From the NCBI RefSeq assembly GCF_001982635.1, contig NZ_MKFI01000001.1:674774-738773 (forward strand): a stretch of 64,000 nt of DNA, in the 5' to 3' direction. The position numbers and the translations under genes were made by a program. The notes beneath the pieces are model-generated. The model did not search any database and was not told the origin of the DNA. It was given only the letters and a program-made list of their open reading frames with translations. This document shows positions 8,798 through 17,483 of this stretch, in pieces. Each line of letters starts with the position of its first letter. Within the stretch, counting starts at the first letter, position 1. This DNA is from Bradyrhizobium mercantei. Lineage in GTDB: Bacteria > Pseudomonadota > Alphaproteobacteria > Rhizobiales > Xanthobacteraceae.

Positions 8798-10356
8798 ATC
8801 TCGTTGGCGGCTATGGCTTCGTTGCGAACTTCGGCCGCATGACGGGCGGACTCTCGCAGCTCGTTCTTTAGAACCTTGCCCAAGCTGTTGCGAGGTAACT
8901 CGGCGACTATGAAGACGTGTTTCGGCTTCTTGTAACCTGCAATGCGGTCGCGGACGTGCTCGATCACGGACACCGCGGTCGGCTGACGGCCCGGCGCCGG
9001 TTCGATGAAGGCCGCAACTGCCTCGCCGAAAATCGGATCCGGGACTCCTACAACCGCAGCGTCGACGATGTCTGGATTGGCCATCAACGCCTGCTCAACC
9101 TCCTTGGTATAGATGTTGAAGCCGCCGCTGAGGACCATGTCCTTCTTTCGGTCAACGATGTACAGATAGCCCTGTTCGTCGCTCTTCGCGATGTCCCCAG
9201 TGTGGATCCAACCCTCCCTTATCGCTTCAGCGTTTTCGGCAGGCCGATTGAAGTATCCTTTCATAACCGAGTATCGACCGGGCTCCCCGGCCCTCACCAA
9301 CAGCTCGCCGGCTTGTCCAACAGGCAGCGGGCTTCCCTTCTCGTCGACGATCCTGGTTTCCACACCCGCGGTTGGACGTCCTACCGAATCGGCATGATCG
9401 AACTGCTCTTCATGCGAGAGGGACGTAACAGCTCCGGCCTCTGTCATGGCGAAGAACGAGACGAGGCGGACGGACGGCAGAAGCGAAATGAACTTCCTTT
9501 TGAGATCCACCGGGAACGCCTCTCCGGTTACCACGATCGTCCTCAACGAAGCGCATTTCGTGGGATCAGCCTGAATCTCGGGTAGAAGCATCCGGCAGAC
9601 GGTGGGGACCATACCTGCGACAGAAATTGACTCGCGACAGATAAGCTCGACGGCCTCTCTCGCGTCGAATTTCTTCATAACTACGAGCGTTCCACCCAAG
9701 GTCAGCGCGTTCGCCATACGCGCGAACCCCGTCCTGTGAGCAAGAGGCGTCGTCACGAGGAAGCAGTCCTCGTCCGAAATGCGCCATTCAACACCGTTGA
9801 TGAAGCGATGCTGCACTATGACGTTGGCGTGCGTGATTATGGCCCCTTTCGGCTTTCCCGTGGTGCCTGACGTGTACATGATCAAGGCATCGTCCGGTTC
9901 CGCCGGAAGGCTCGGCAACTCGCCGGTCGCGGCGGACTTGATCGACGCATAATGCACGGCCCCCACGAAGTCGCGACCTATTGTTATCCGCAGTGCCTGA
10001 GGGTACGCAGACAACGTCTGTTCCACCGCCTCGGACGCACCATCCACTGCGATTACCGACGGCATGCAGTCCCGGCAGATGTGATCGAGTTCGTAGGCTG
10101 TCAAACGCGTGGTTACGGGTACGACGATGGCCCCGACCATAAACGCCGCAAAGAACAGTTCGATGATCTCGACGCCGTTCGGAAGAAACAGCACCACGCG
10201 ATCGCCGGGTTTAATACCACGTGAACGCAGACCCAGCGCGACCTGCTGTGTCCGTTCGACCAACGCAGCATAACTGATCCTCTCGGTTCCGCAGACCAAG
10301 GCCGTCCTTTCGGCGAGCCTGAGCGCTTGCGATTCGAGGATTTTCTCCAAGCGCAT
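8794..10356 (-). CDS. AMP-dependent acyl-CoA synthetase/ligase
   Basis: A class I adenylate-forming enzyme of 520 residues that activates a carboxylic acid as its CoA thioester via an acyl-AMP. The P-loop reads IMYTSGTTGKPKGA; the hinge and C-terminal domain show WIHTGDIAKSDEQGYLYIVDRKKDM and SGGFNIYTKEVEQAL, and the catalytic Lys is in PRNSLGKVLKNEL near the end. The ATG at 10356 has GAGG 8 bases upstream and starts just inside the DUF35 stop; a longer frame to 10416 is less likely. It is the last gene of the thiolase-DUF35-ligase operon and is expected to supply the CoA ester for its partners. The acid is unknown. Confidence 0.92.
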   Translation of the reverse strand: MRLEKILESQALRLAERTALVCGTERISYAALVERTQQVALGLRSRGIKPGDRVVLFLPNGVEIIELFFAAFMVGAIVVPVTTRLTAYELDHICRDCMPSVIAVDGASEAVEQTLSAYPQALRITIGRDFVGAVHYASIKSAATGELPSLPAEPDDALIMYTSGTTGKPKGAIITHANVIVQHRFINGVEWRISDEDCFLVTTPLAHRTGFARMANALTLGGTLVVMKKFDAREAVELICRESISVAGMVPTVCRMLLPEIQADPTKCASLRTIVVTGEAFPVDLKRKFISLLPSVRLVSFFAMTEAGAVTSLSHEEQFDHADSVGRPTAGVETRIVDEKGSPLPVGQAGELLVRAGEPGRYSVMKGYFNRPAENAEAIREGWIHTGDIAKSDEQGYLYIVDRKKDMVLSGGFNIYTKEVEQALMANPDIVDAAVVGVPDPIFGEAVAAFIEPAPGRQPTAVSVIEHVRDRIAGYKKPKHVFIVAELPRNSLGKVLKNELRESARHAAEVRNEAIAANEI

Positions 10357-10364
10357 GAATTGCC

Positions 10365-10778
10365 TCACACCAGCCTGAATGCCGGATACTGGACGTCCTC
10401 GCCGAGCTGATCCCACGTCAGCTCGACTCGTCTACCTATTGCGAGCTCTTCGGGCTCAGCACCCAGGACATTGCCAATGATGCGGACACCTTCGTCGAGC
10501 TGAATGGTCACGACGAGGAGCGGCAATCTTCCTTCGAGTCCCGGTCCCGGCACCCGAACAACCGTGTAGGCGTAGATCTCGCCCTTGCCTGAGACCTCGC
10601 GCCATTCCAGATTGCGGCTGCCGGTGTATATGCTCACCGGACGCGGGTAGTGCTGGAAGCGTCCAGTGTCCTTGCAGTATTGAAGAACCAGCTTTCCTCG
10701 GGCCGCGGCTTGCCAGAAGGGCGCAGTGTCCACGTATACCGAAGGCCTTGGGATCGCGCGCCCGCTTTTCTCGGACAT
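10365..10778 (-). CDS. DUF35 OB-fold protein, partner of the thiolase-like enzyme
   Basis: A 137-residue protein of the DUF35/OB-fold family that forms complexes with thiolase-fold enzymes. The OB-fold part (GEIYAYTVVRVPGPG ... LLVVTIQLDEGVRIIGNVLG) is clear. The N-terminal rubredoxin-like Zn ribbon, normally CxxC...CxxC, is reduced here to LQYCKDTGRFQHYPR, with one cysteine, so zinc binding is probably lost. It starts 6 bases after the thiolase stop and overlaps the ligase start region. By analogy to Ltp2-ChsH2 and archaeal thiolase-DUF35 complexes it should be a structural partner of the upstream protein. Confidence 0.85.
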   Translation of the reverse strand: MSEKSGRAIPRPSVYVDTAPFWQAAARGKLVLQYCKDTGRFQHYPRPVSIYTGSRNLEWREVSGKGEIYAYTVVRVPGPGLEGRLPLLVVTIQLDEGVRIIGNVLGAEPEELAIGRRVELTWDQLGEDVQYPAFRLV

Positions 10779-10784
10779 TTCTCG

Positions 10785-11948
10785 TCAAGCCTCCAGTATC
10801 ATAGCAGCGCTCACACTCCAGTTGCGCGCATAGGGGATCACCCCGATGCCCGTGACCAAGGCGTTCCTGGGGTTCTCGACTTGACGAGCGCCCCCATCGC
10901 CGAACATTTGCCGCACAGCCTCGGCTAGGTTTAGGCCACCACTGGCCAAGCCAGGTTGTCCCGCCGAAATCTGACCGCCGCCGGTATTGAGGGGCAGGCT
11001 TCCGCGGAAGGAGATGTCAGTGTCGAGGGTGAAATCTGCGCCCTGCCCCCGCTTACAAAATCCGAATTCCTCGAAACACATCATGACTGCGATCGTAAAG
11101 TCGTCGTAGGGATGAAACATCCGTATGTCCTTCGGCGTCAGACCGGACTGCTTGTAGACCTTCGGCGCCACTACCGAGAACCCCGTTTGAGTGATGTCGG
11201 CGAGAGATTCTCGTCCGGCGAAATTCGTCACCTCCGCGAATGCCGTCGGATAGACCATCCTGGTCAATCCCATATCCTTGGCGCGCCTCTCCGTTGTGAC
11301 GAGGAAAGCGTTTGCGCCATCGCAGAACATGACACAGTCCAACAGACGCAACGGGTCGGCGATCACGCGTGAGTTCTCGTAGTCCGTCATCGTGATCGGG
11401 GTTCTGAACTTCTGATAGGCATTCTCGTTGTGAAGAGCGTGCTCGCGCTGGGTAATTGCGATCTTGCCCAACGCTTCCGTCTTCAAACCGTACTGATGGC
11501 GGTATCGGCTCATCAACAAACCGAACGACGCCGGAGGTCCCTGCACGCCCGGCGGATCCTGAAACTCGGATCTGTAGGCTCCATAGTTGGAACGCCATGC
11601 CGTACTGGGCGCATCGGCCGACAGAACCAATGCTACTTCGCAGTGCCCGTCTCGGATCGCCGAGGCTGCGCGTGCGACGCCCCCGGTCGCTGAACAGCCG
11701 CCATTTCCTCCGTAGTTCAGCCAGGTCGGCTCCAGGCCGAGCGCTTCCGTCATATAGACCGCGAAGAACGGGTTCGGACTCTCGCTCAGTGGCGCGGTCA
11801 CGCTGAGGCCGTCGATGTCTCGCGCGTCGACACCGGTGGCTTCGAGAAGAGCCGCCATCGCTTCTCCGGCGAGATCATAAGCACTCCGCCCCGACTTGTA
11901 CTGGATGGGGGTCTCAGCGTAGCCGGCGATTACGATGTCGGTCTTCAC
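10785..11948 (-). CDS. Thiolase family protein (SCPx/lipid-transfer type)
   Basis: A 387-residue thiolase-fold protein. Typical blocks are GYAETP near the start, NYGGNGGCSATGGVARAASAI at about residues 79-98, and NTGGGQISAGQPGLASGGLNLAEAVRQMFG near the end. Members of this branch act as thiolases or, with a DUF35 partner, as acyl-CoA retro-aldolases; which applies here cannot be read from the sequence. The His of the usual GH motif in the C-terminal block is replaced (SAGQPG). It is the first gene of a three-gene operon, 63 bases downstream of a perfect copy of the shared operator. Confidence 0.87.
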   Translation of the reverse strand: MKTDIVIAGYAETPIQYKSGRSAYDLAGEAMAALLEATGVDARDIDGLSVTAPLSESPNPFFAVYMTEALGLEPTWLNYGGNGGCSATGGVARAASAIRDGHCEVALVLSADAPSTAWRSNYGAYRSEFQDPPGVQGPPASFGLLMSRYRHQYGLKTEALGKIAITQREHALHNENAYQKFRTPITMTDYENSRVIADPLRLLDCVMFCDGANAFLVTTERRAKDMGLTRMVYPTAFAEVTNFAGRESLADITQTGFSVVAPKVYKQSGLTPKDIRMFHPYDDFTIAVMMCFEEFGFCKRGQGADFTLDTDISFRGSLPLNTGGGQISAGQPGLASGGLNLAEAVRQMFGDGGARQVENPRNALVTGIGVIPYARNWSVSAAMILEA

Positions 11949-12011
11949 ACTCTTCCTCGCTCAAATTGAAGCAGCATCTTCCGCCCGCCCTAGGCGACCC
12001 CTAGCTCAATA

Positions 12012-12028
12012 TGTCCGCGTGATGGACA
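12012..12028. promoter_or_regulatory. Operator copy 3, perfect TGTCC-N7-GGACA
   Basis: TGTCCGCGTGATGGACA lies 63 bases upstream of the thiolase-like gene. On the minus strand it is preceded by a sigma70-like promoter: TTGACA at 12069-12074 and TCATAC at 12046-12051 with 17 bases between. The repeat therefore lies downstream of the likely transcription start. Confidence 0.75.
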
Positions 12029-12045
12029 TTATTATTGTATTTTGA

Positions 12046-12074
12046 GTATGAACGGCCGTCGCCCTCCATGTCAA
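12046..12074 (-). promoter_or_regulatory. Predicted promoter of the thiolase-DUF35-ligase operon
   Basis: TTGACA and TCATAC spaced by 17 bases, read on the minus strand, 97 bases before the thiolase-like start. A TACAAT further downstream is an alternative -10. Confidence 0.5.
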
Positions 12075-12218
12075 TTCCGCTGGCTCCGCGTTAGGCGATC
12101 TGCGGTCCGAAAACGTGCTTGTGCGCGCAATTGGGTCCACGCGGCTGGCGACGTGCCCGCGGTCGGCAACAGGGACAATCGAGCCAGGTAGTAGGGAAGA
12201 TGCTCGCGAAACGGACGC

Positions 12219-13160
12219 TCAGCCCTTCCAGCGCGAGAGCGGTCCAAAAGTGTCCCCTCTCGGAATATGACGGATCAGATGCAGGAATTTCCGTGATGCG
12301 TCGCTGATTGGTTGCTTGTCCCGCCAGACGACTACGATATCCAGATCGATCCGTTTGGTCGCTACATCGAGCACAACCAGCTCGCCTCGTGCAAGCTCGG
12401 ATGCAATTCGTCCGCTCAATGCAAAACAGATGTTCTGAGACGATGCGACCAGCTTAAACCAAGCCCGAAGGTGCTGGGTCCGCAAGCCGACCTTGATGTT
12501 CTTAAGGCCGATCTCCGCCATCATCGCGTGCATGCGGCGGCCATAGTCCGAATTTTCATTCGGCATGATGAAAGGATATTCCGTAAGCTGCTCGGGGCTG
12601 ATGTTCTTGACCCGAGCCAACGGATGATTTGCGGCGGCAACGAAAAGCAAGCATTGCGTCCCGATCCTTTCCGCCTGGAACCCAAACGGCACCGGTTCGT
12701 TGCGGGTGAGAACGAAGCCGAGGTCTGCATCTCCCTTCTTGACGAAATGGACGACTTCTTCGTTGCGGCCGATATTGGCCCTTATTTCGATGTGGGGCCA
12801 TCGTTTGGTCAAGCTGGCAAGAACGCTTGGCAACAATTCGTCCGCGACGAACATATGGGCAGCGAATGACAGTATGGAATCGCGCTTGGCCCGCGCTTGA
12901 GCCAGTTCCGCACCCACCTTTTCGGACTCATCGAGAACAGACGCTGCATACTCATAGATGCGCCGTCCCTCTTCCGTCATCCTCGGCCCGCGCCCTCGCT
13001 GTCGTTCCAGCAGCCGCTCGCCAAAATGCGCTTCCAAGATGCGAACATGCTCGCTGACTGATGGCTGGGAGATGTCCAAGACGTCGGCCGCCGCGGTGAA
13101 GGACCCTTCATCGACGACAGTTTTGAAGACTCTCAACTGACGAAGCGTGCTGGCAAGCAT
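12219..13160 (-). CDS. LysR family transcriptional regulator
   Basis: A full-length LysR-type regulator (313 residues). The N-terminal helix-turn-helix reads LRQLRVFKTVVDEGSFTAAA followed by LDISQPSVSEHVRILEAHFGERLLER, then the linker helix; the rest is the periplasmic-binding-like effector domain. It is divergent from the HMG-CoA-lyase-like/CaiB/ABC operon with a 143-base gap containing ATAGG/CCTAT repeats, the normal arrangement for a LysR activator and its target. It also lies next to operator copy 3, whose TCC-N7-GGA fits the loose T-N11-A LysR rule, so a wider role is possible. Confidence 0.92.
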   Translation of the reverse strand: MLASTLRQLRVFKTVVDEGSFTAAADVLDISQPSVSEHVRILEAHFGERLLERQRGRGPRMTEEGRRIYEYAASVLDESEKVGAELAQARAKRDSILSFAAHMFVADELLPSVLASLTKRWPHIEIRANIGRNEEVVHFVKKGDADLGFVLTRNEPVPFGFQAERIGTQCLLFVAAANHPLARVKNISPEQLTEYPFIMPNENSDYGRRMHAMMAEIGLKNIKVGLRTQHLRAWFKLVASSQNICFALSGRIASELARGELVVLDVATKRIDLDIVVVWRDKQPISDASRKFLHLIRHIPRGDTFGPLSRWKG

Positions 13161-13186
13161 GCGGAAACCTTAGGCCCGGATCCAAT

Positions 13187-13212
13187 ATAGGGCAACGCCT
13201 ATATGTCATAGG
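13187..13212. promoter_or_regulatory. Three ATAGG/CCTAT half-sites, likely LysR binding region
   Basis: ATAGG (13187), CCTAT (13198) and ATAGG (13208) alternate in orientation and so form two adjoining inverted repeats with 6 and 5 bases between arms. A wider inverted pair GAAACCT (13164) and AGGTTTC (13210) brackets them. It is in the gap between the divergent LysR and lyase genes. This fits a recognition plus activation site, by inference. Confidence 0.5.
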
Positions 13213-13303
13213 TTTCGGGTCCCTTGCTTGGCCCACCGCTTCGCCCAACACTCCGTCCCGAAAAACGCGTTCGTAATCGAACCAGAAACCGGAGGAGCAC
13301 GCG

Positions 13304-14269
13304 GTGGCAAATTTGCCGGCATCGATCGAGATCAAAGAGGAAGGTCCGCGGGAAGGGTTTCAGTACGAGAAGGGTCAGATCCCGACCCAACGCAAGATCG
13401 AACTCATCGATGCGCTCTCGCAGACTGGCTTACGTCACATTGCTACCGTCTCTTTTGTCGATCCGCGCCGCGTGCCCGGCATGGCCGATGCCGAAGCGGT
13501 GGTGAATGGAATGACACCGAACCCGGACGTGACGTATTCGGCACTAGCCTTGAACAAGCGCGGTTTGGAGCGCGCTCTCGCGACCGGTCGTGTGAGGGTC
13601 GGCGGCGCCATTCTGCTGGTTACCACGGAAGCGTTCGTCAAAATCAATCTGAACCGCAGCAAGGCCGAGCAGTTGGCGGCCCAACCGGCGATGATCCAAT
13701 TGCTGAAGGAGCATCACCTCCCGATCGAGAGCATCGGTATCATGGCGGCATTCGGCTGCAACTATGAAGGCCCCGTAACCACGCGGTGCGTACTCGATCT
13801 GATATCCGATGCGCTCGGTGTCGCCGCTGAGCACGATTTGACCATCCGGCGGATCAATCTCGCCGACACCATGGGATGGGCCACCCCGCTCCAGATCAAA
13901 CGTCTAGTCGGTGCCGTTCAGGACCGCTTTCCGGAGATCGAGGTGATGCTGCACCTGCACGACACGCGCGGCATGGGCATCGCCAACGCCTTCGCCGGCC
14001 TGGAAATGGGCGTACGCCGGTTCGACGCAGCTGTAGCCGGCCTTGGCGGATGTCCGTTTGCACACAACAAAGGCGCAGCCGGCAACGTCTGCACGGAGGA
14101 TCTAGTCTTCATGTGCGAGGAAATGGGCGTCGAGACGGGCGTCGATCTGGACGCTTTGATCGAGTGCGCGATCTTGGCCGAGGACGTCGTCGGACATCCC
14201 CTGCCCGGGTCGGTCAAGATCGGCGGCAGCTTGCGCAGGCTGCGCGAAAAGCTCGTACCTGCAGCGTGA
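13304..14269 (+). CDS. Hydroxymethylglutaryl-CoA lyase family protein
   Basis: A DRE-TIM-family enzyme of 321 residues that should cleave a 3-hydroxy-3-alkyl-acyl-CoA to acetyl-CoA or a related product. The start motif EGPREGFQ corresponds to the family GPRDGLQ; the metal site HLHDTRG is near residue 220 and the flexible catalytic loop GGCPFAHNKGAAGN, with the key Cys, near 248. The start is GTG with GGAGGAG 6-7 bases upstream. It is first in an operon with a CoA-transferase, overlapping it by 4 bases if the GTG start of that gene is used, and with an ABC importer. Substrate could be citramalyl-, HMG- or another branched hydroxyacyl-CoA. Confidence 0.88.
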   Translation: MANLPASIEIKEEGPREGFQYEKGQIPTQRKIELIDALSQTGLRHIATVSFVDPRRVPGMADAEAVVNGMTPNPDVTYSALALNKRGLERALATGRVRVGGAILLVTTEAFVKINLNRSKAEQLAAQPAMIQLLKEHHLPIESIGIMAAFGCNYEGPVTTRCVLDLISDALGVAAEHDLTIRRINLADTMGWATPLQIKRLVGAVQDRFPEIEVMLHLHDTRGMGIANAFAGLEMGVRRFDAAVAGLGGCPFAHNKGAAGNVCTEDLVFMCEEMGVETGVDLDALIECAILAEDVVGHPLPGSVKIGGSLRRLREKLVPAA

Positions 14270-14292
14270 TCTCGAAGGCGGACATCGAAAAG

Positions 14293-15534
14293 ATGAGTTC
14301 GACATATCGACAGGCCGGGGCGCCCGCGATTTCCGCGCAGACCTCGACGGCTTCACTTCCGCTCGCCGGCATCCGGATCATGGAATTCTCACACATGGTC
14401 ATGGGTCCGAGCGCAGGCATGATCCTCGCCGACCTAGGCGCCGACGTCATTAAGATCGAGCCCGCCCCCGACGGGGATCCGACCCGCCGACTGAAAGACG
14501 TCGCAGTGGGTTTCTTCCCCACCTACAATCGGAACAAGCGTAGTTTGGCAATCGACCTCAAGGCACCAGAGGGATGCGCGGTCGTTCAGAAGCTCGCCGC
14601 TCAGGCCGACATCCTTATCGAGAACTATTCGCCGCGTACGATGGATCGACTTGGGTGCGGTTACGAAGAACTGTCAGGTATCAATCCGCGGTTGGTCTAC
14701 TGCTCCCTCAAAGGCTTTCTGAGCGGACCTTACGAACATCGCATGGCCCTCGATGAGGTTGTCCAGTACATGGGCGGCTTGGCCTACATGACCGGCCCCC
14801 CGGGCGAGCCGCGCCGTGCCGGGGCATCCGTGATCGACATCATGGGCGGCATGTTCGCGGTTATTGCTATTCAGGCCGCGTTGCGCGAGCGGGAGCGGTC
14901 GGGGCGCGGTCAGTTGATCAAGTCAGCGCTCTTCGAAACGACCGCGTTCCTTATGGGACAACACATGGTGCGTGCTCAGGTCACGGGGGTCTCGCCGGCC
15001 CCGACGGGCGGCAAACGGGCTGGAGTTTGGACGATCTACGATCCGTTCGAGACCGCGGACGGCAAGAAGATCTTTCTCGGCATCATCAGCGACAATCACT
15101 GGCGCCGGTTCTGCGAAAAATTCGGTCGCCCCGATCTCGTGTCGGATCCCCGCTACAATACCAATGCCGATCGCGTGAAGGAACGCGACACCATCCTTCC
15201 ACTCGTTTCTGGGATCATTGCTCGCTATACCCAGGCCGAGTTGATAGAGCTGCTTGACCACCTGGGCTGCCCGTTCGCGCCAGTTGCTACGCCGAGCGAT
15301 CTGATCGAGGATCCACACCTCAACGCCAACGGGCGCTTGCTCGACGTCGAAACACCGGCCGGCGGCAACGCGAAAATCCCGCGACTACCTCTGGAAATGA
15401 ATGGACATGCCCTAGGACTGCGGCGCCAACCAGCGACTGTAGGGCAGCACACGGCTGAGATCCTGACTGAGCTAGGTCTAACGCGAACGGACATCGACGA
15501 TCTTTGCGAGCGAAATATCGTGAGATGCGGCTGA
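14293..15534 (+). CDS. CaiB/BaiF family (class III) CoA-transferase
   Basis: A 413-residue family III CoA-transferase that moves CoA between carboxylic acids. Visible features are LAGIRIMEFSHMVMGPSAG near the start, DLGADVIKIE, then KRSLAIDLKAPEG, and the catalytic Asp in ASVIDIMGGM at about residue 180. Two starts are possible: ATG at 14293, chosen for length, or GTG at 14266, which overlaps the lyase stop as GTGA, a pattern this window uses repeatedly. It probably activates the imported acid for the preceding lyase. Confidence 0.9.
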   Translation: MSSTYRQAGAPAISAQTSTASLPLAGIRIMEFSHMVMGPSAGMILADLGADVIKIEPAPDGDPTRRLKDVAVGFFPTYNRNKRSLAIDLKAPEGCAVVQKLAAQADILIENYSPRTMDRLGCGYEELSGINPRLVYCSLKGFLSGPYEHRMALDEVVQYMGGLAYMTGPPGEPRRAGASVIDIMGGMFAVIAIQAALRERERSGRGQLIKSALFETTAFLMGQHMVRAQVTGVSPAPTGGKRAGVWTIYDPFETADGKKIFLGIISDNHWRRFCEKFGRPDLVSDPRYNTNADRVKERDTILPLVSGIIARYTQAELIELLDHLGCPFAPVATPSDLIEDPHLNANGRLLDVETPAGGNAKIPRLPLEMNGHALGLRRQPATVGQHTAEILTELGLTRTDIDDLCERNIVRCG

Positions 15535-15589
15535 ATCGCCCCGGGACGCGCAGCCGTGTCCGGCACCGTTCATTGAATGGGAGGTGTGC

Positions 15590-16636
15590 ATGATGATAAC
15601 ACGACGCCAAGCCCTCATTGCGGGTCCGGCTCTTGCAGGCACGTCGCTTCTGCCGCACGCGCTGCATGCCGAAAACAAGGTCGCCTCGCTCGCGTTTGGT
15701 CCCGTCTCTCCCATATATGCGATCGGCATGATCGCAGAGCTGAAGGGCTACTTCAAGGACGAAGGAATCGATTCCAAGCTCCTCACCGGCAACGCTGGCA
15801 CTTTCGGTCGGCAGACGCTCGCGGCCGACCAGGCGAAGTTCGCTCATGGTGATGCAAGCCATCCCCTACAGCTCTCGGCGCGAGGCAAACCGTGCAAGAT
15901 CCTGCTCGCGACCGAGATGGTTTGCTCTTTCGCCAACGTCGTCGTCCGTCGAGATCTTTACGAGAGCGGCATCACCTCTGTCGAGAAGCTCGCCGCCTAC
16001 AAGCGCGCAGACGGAACCAAACCGGTCATCGCCGCCTCGGCAATTGGCTCGGGCACTTGGGTCTACGGCACCTACTTGTTCGAGGCCCGGGGTCTAGGCG
16101 AAAAGGTGAACTGGGTCGCGGGAGGTGGGCCCAATACGGCGTTCGCCTCGCTGCAGACAAAGCAGTTTGATGGGGCCATGGCGCCGCCGAGCTGGATCGT
16201 CGAAGCCGAGAGGCAGGGATTCGGCAAAGCGATCTACGACACTTCGAAGCCCGGCGTGTTCGAAAAGGATTTTGGCGGAACGGTTCCAGTACTTGTCATT
16301 TACGCGCTCAATGACACGGTCGAGCAGGAAAAGGCCGTAGTGCAAGCCTCAGTGAATGCGATCTATCGCGCCATGAAGTGGATAAAAGATACTCCGCTTG
16401 CTGAGGTGCAGGCGCTCGTCACGCCGAAATACTTCTCGGGGATCGACCCAAACGCGGTGAGTGCAGAACTCGGCTTCGACAAATCGACGTGGGCCTATGA
16501 TGGGAGCATCGACAAGGCCTCCTTTGATCGGGGTACCAAGGTTTGGCACCGCAAAGGCACAGACATCCCGCAAACCAGGTACGAGGACGTCATCGACATG
16601 ACCTTTCTCGACGCAGCAAAGGCGAAATACAAGTGA
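15590..16636 (+). CDS. ABC transporter substrate-binding protein, NitT/TauT (SsuA-like) type
   Basis: A 348-residue exported binding protein. The N-terminus ITRRQALIAGPALAG carries twin arginines followed by a hydrophobic stretch and an AHA-type cleavage site, which may mean Tat export. The body (VSPIYAIGMIAELKGYFKDEGID near residue 37) is the usual opening of NitT/TauT-family proteins. GGGAGG lies 5 bases before the ATG at 15590; 15593 is equally possible. It is followed in the same operon by its ATPase and permease, and preceded by the lyase and CoA-transferase, so the ligand is probably the acid those enzymes use. Confidence 0.9.
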   Translation: MMITRRQALIAGPALAGTSLLPHALHAENKVASLAFGPVSPIYAIGMIAELKGYFKDEGIDSKLLTGNAGTFGRQTLAADQAKFAHGDASHPLQLSARGKPCKILLATEMVCSFANVVVRRDLYESGITSVEKLAAYKRADGTKPVIAASAIGSGTWVYGTYLFEARGLGEKVNWVAGGGPNTAFASLQTKQFDGAMAPPSWIVEAERQGFGKAIYDTSKPGVFEKDFGGTVPVLVIYALNDTVEQEKAVVQASVNAIYRAMKWIKDTPLAEVQALVTPKYFSGIDPNAVSAELGFDKSTWAYDGSIDKASFDRGTKVWHRKGTDIPQTRYEDVIDMTFLDAAKAKYK

Positions 16637-17481
16637 CGTCCGCGCCGGGTACAAGCCTCGCAGTTGCGCGAGAAACGAAGAATAAAGTGACTGCCCGCAA
16701 GCGGATAGCCGTGCAAGGGCTCATCAAGCGTTTTAACACAGGTCGAGGCGAGTTTGTCGCCGTGGACCGCGTTTCCTTTGAAGTTTGCCAGGGTGAATTC
16801 GTCGCCCTGCTTGGTCCTTCCGGCTGCGGTAAGAGCACCATCCTCAACATGGTAGCCGGACTTTTGCCTCGTTCGGATGGACGCATCCTGATCGATGACG
16901 ACGTCGTCGAGACCGGCAGGGTGAATCCCAAGGTCGGCTACGTCTTCCAACGCGACACCCTGTTCCCTTGGCGAACGGTCGAGCACAATATCGGGTATGG
17001 ACTTGAGATCGCCGGTATGCCGAAGGCGGAACGAGCCACACGCGTCGCCGACGCCATCGACAAGGCTGGACTGACCGGCTTTGCCCAGAGTTTTCCGCGC
17101 ATGCTTTCGGGCGGTATGCGACAGCGCGCGGCACTGATGCGCACGCTGATTCTCGAGCCTGAGATCCTGCTGATGGACGAACCTTTCGGTGCGCTCGATA
17201 CTCACACCAAATTGGAGATGCACAAGACGCTGCTCGACATCTGGGAACGCGAGCGGCAGACCGTGCTGTTTGTGACCCATGATCTCGGCGAGGCGCTTAC
17301 GCTGGCGAGCCGCATCATCCTTCTGTCCGCACGGCCTGGACGGCTGAAGGATGATTTCGACGTCTCCTTCCCTCGCCCACGCGATCCGGTCGATTTGCGC
17401 GAGACCGCCGAGTTCGGCCGGCTGTATTCGCATATCTGGCATTCTCTTGGCGAAGAGTTTCGCCGCACCAAGGCCGACTGA
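16633..17481 (+). CDS. ABC transporter ATP-binding protein, NitT/TauT family
   Basis: A 282-residue ATPase for the adjoining binding protein and permease. Walker A GPSGCGKS is near residue 60, the signature MLSGGMRQR near 158, Walker [13 protein letters not shown] near 178, and the switch His is in FVTHD. The start is a GTG that overlaps the binding-protein stop (GTGA), with AAAGG upstream. Confidence 0.93.
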   Translation: MTSAPGTSLAVARETKNKVTARKRIAVQGLIKRFNTGRGEFVAVDRVSFEVCQGEFVALLGPSGCGKSTILNMVAGLLPRSDGRILIDDDVVETGRVNPKVGYVFQRDTLFPWRTVEHNIGYGLEIAGMPKAERATRVADAIDKAGLTGFAQSFPRMLSGGMRQRAALMRTLILEPEILLMDEPFGALDTHTKLEMHKTLLDIWERERQTVLFVTHDLGEALTLASRIILLSARPGRLKDDFDVSFPRPRDPVDLRETAEFGRLYSHIWHSLGEEFRRTKAD

Positions 17482-17483
17482 TC

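Noticed and set aside
12012..12028. Reading the shared repeat as a LysR box (T-N11-A)
   Set aside because: TCC-N7-GGA does fit T-N11-A, but the copies lie downstream of the -10 where readable, and the LysR gene has its own symmetric region; kept only as an alternative.
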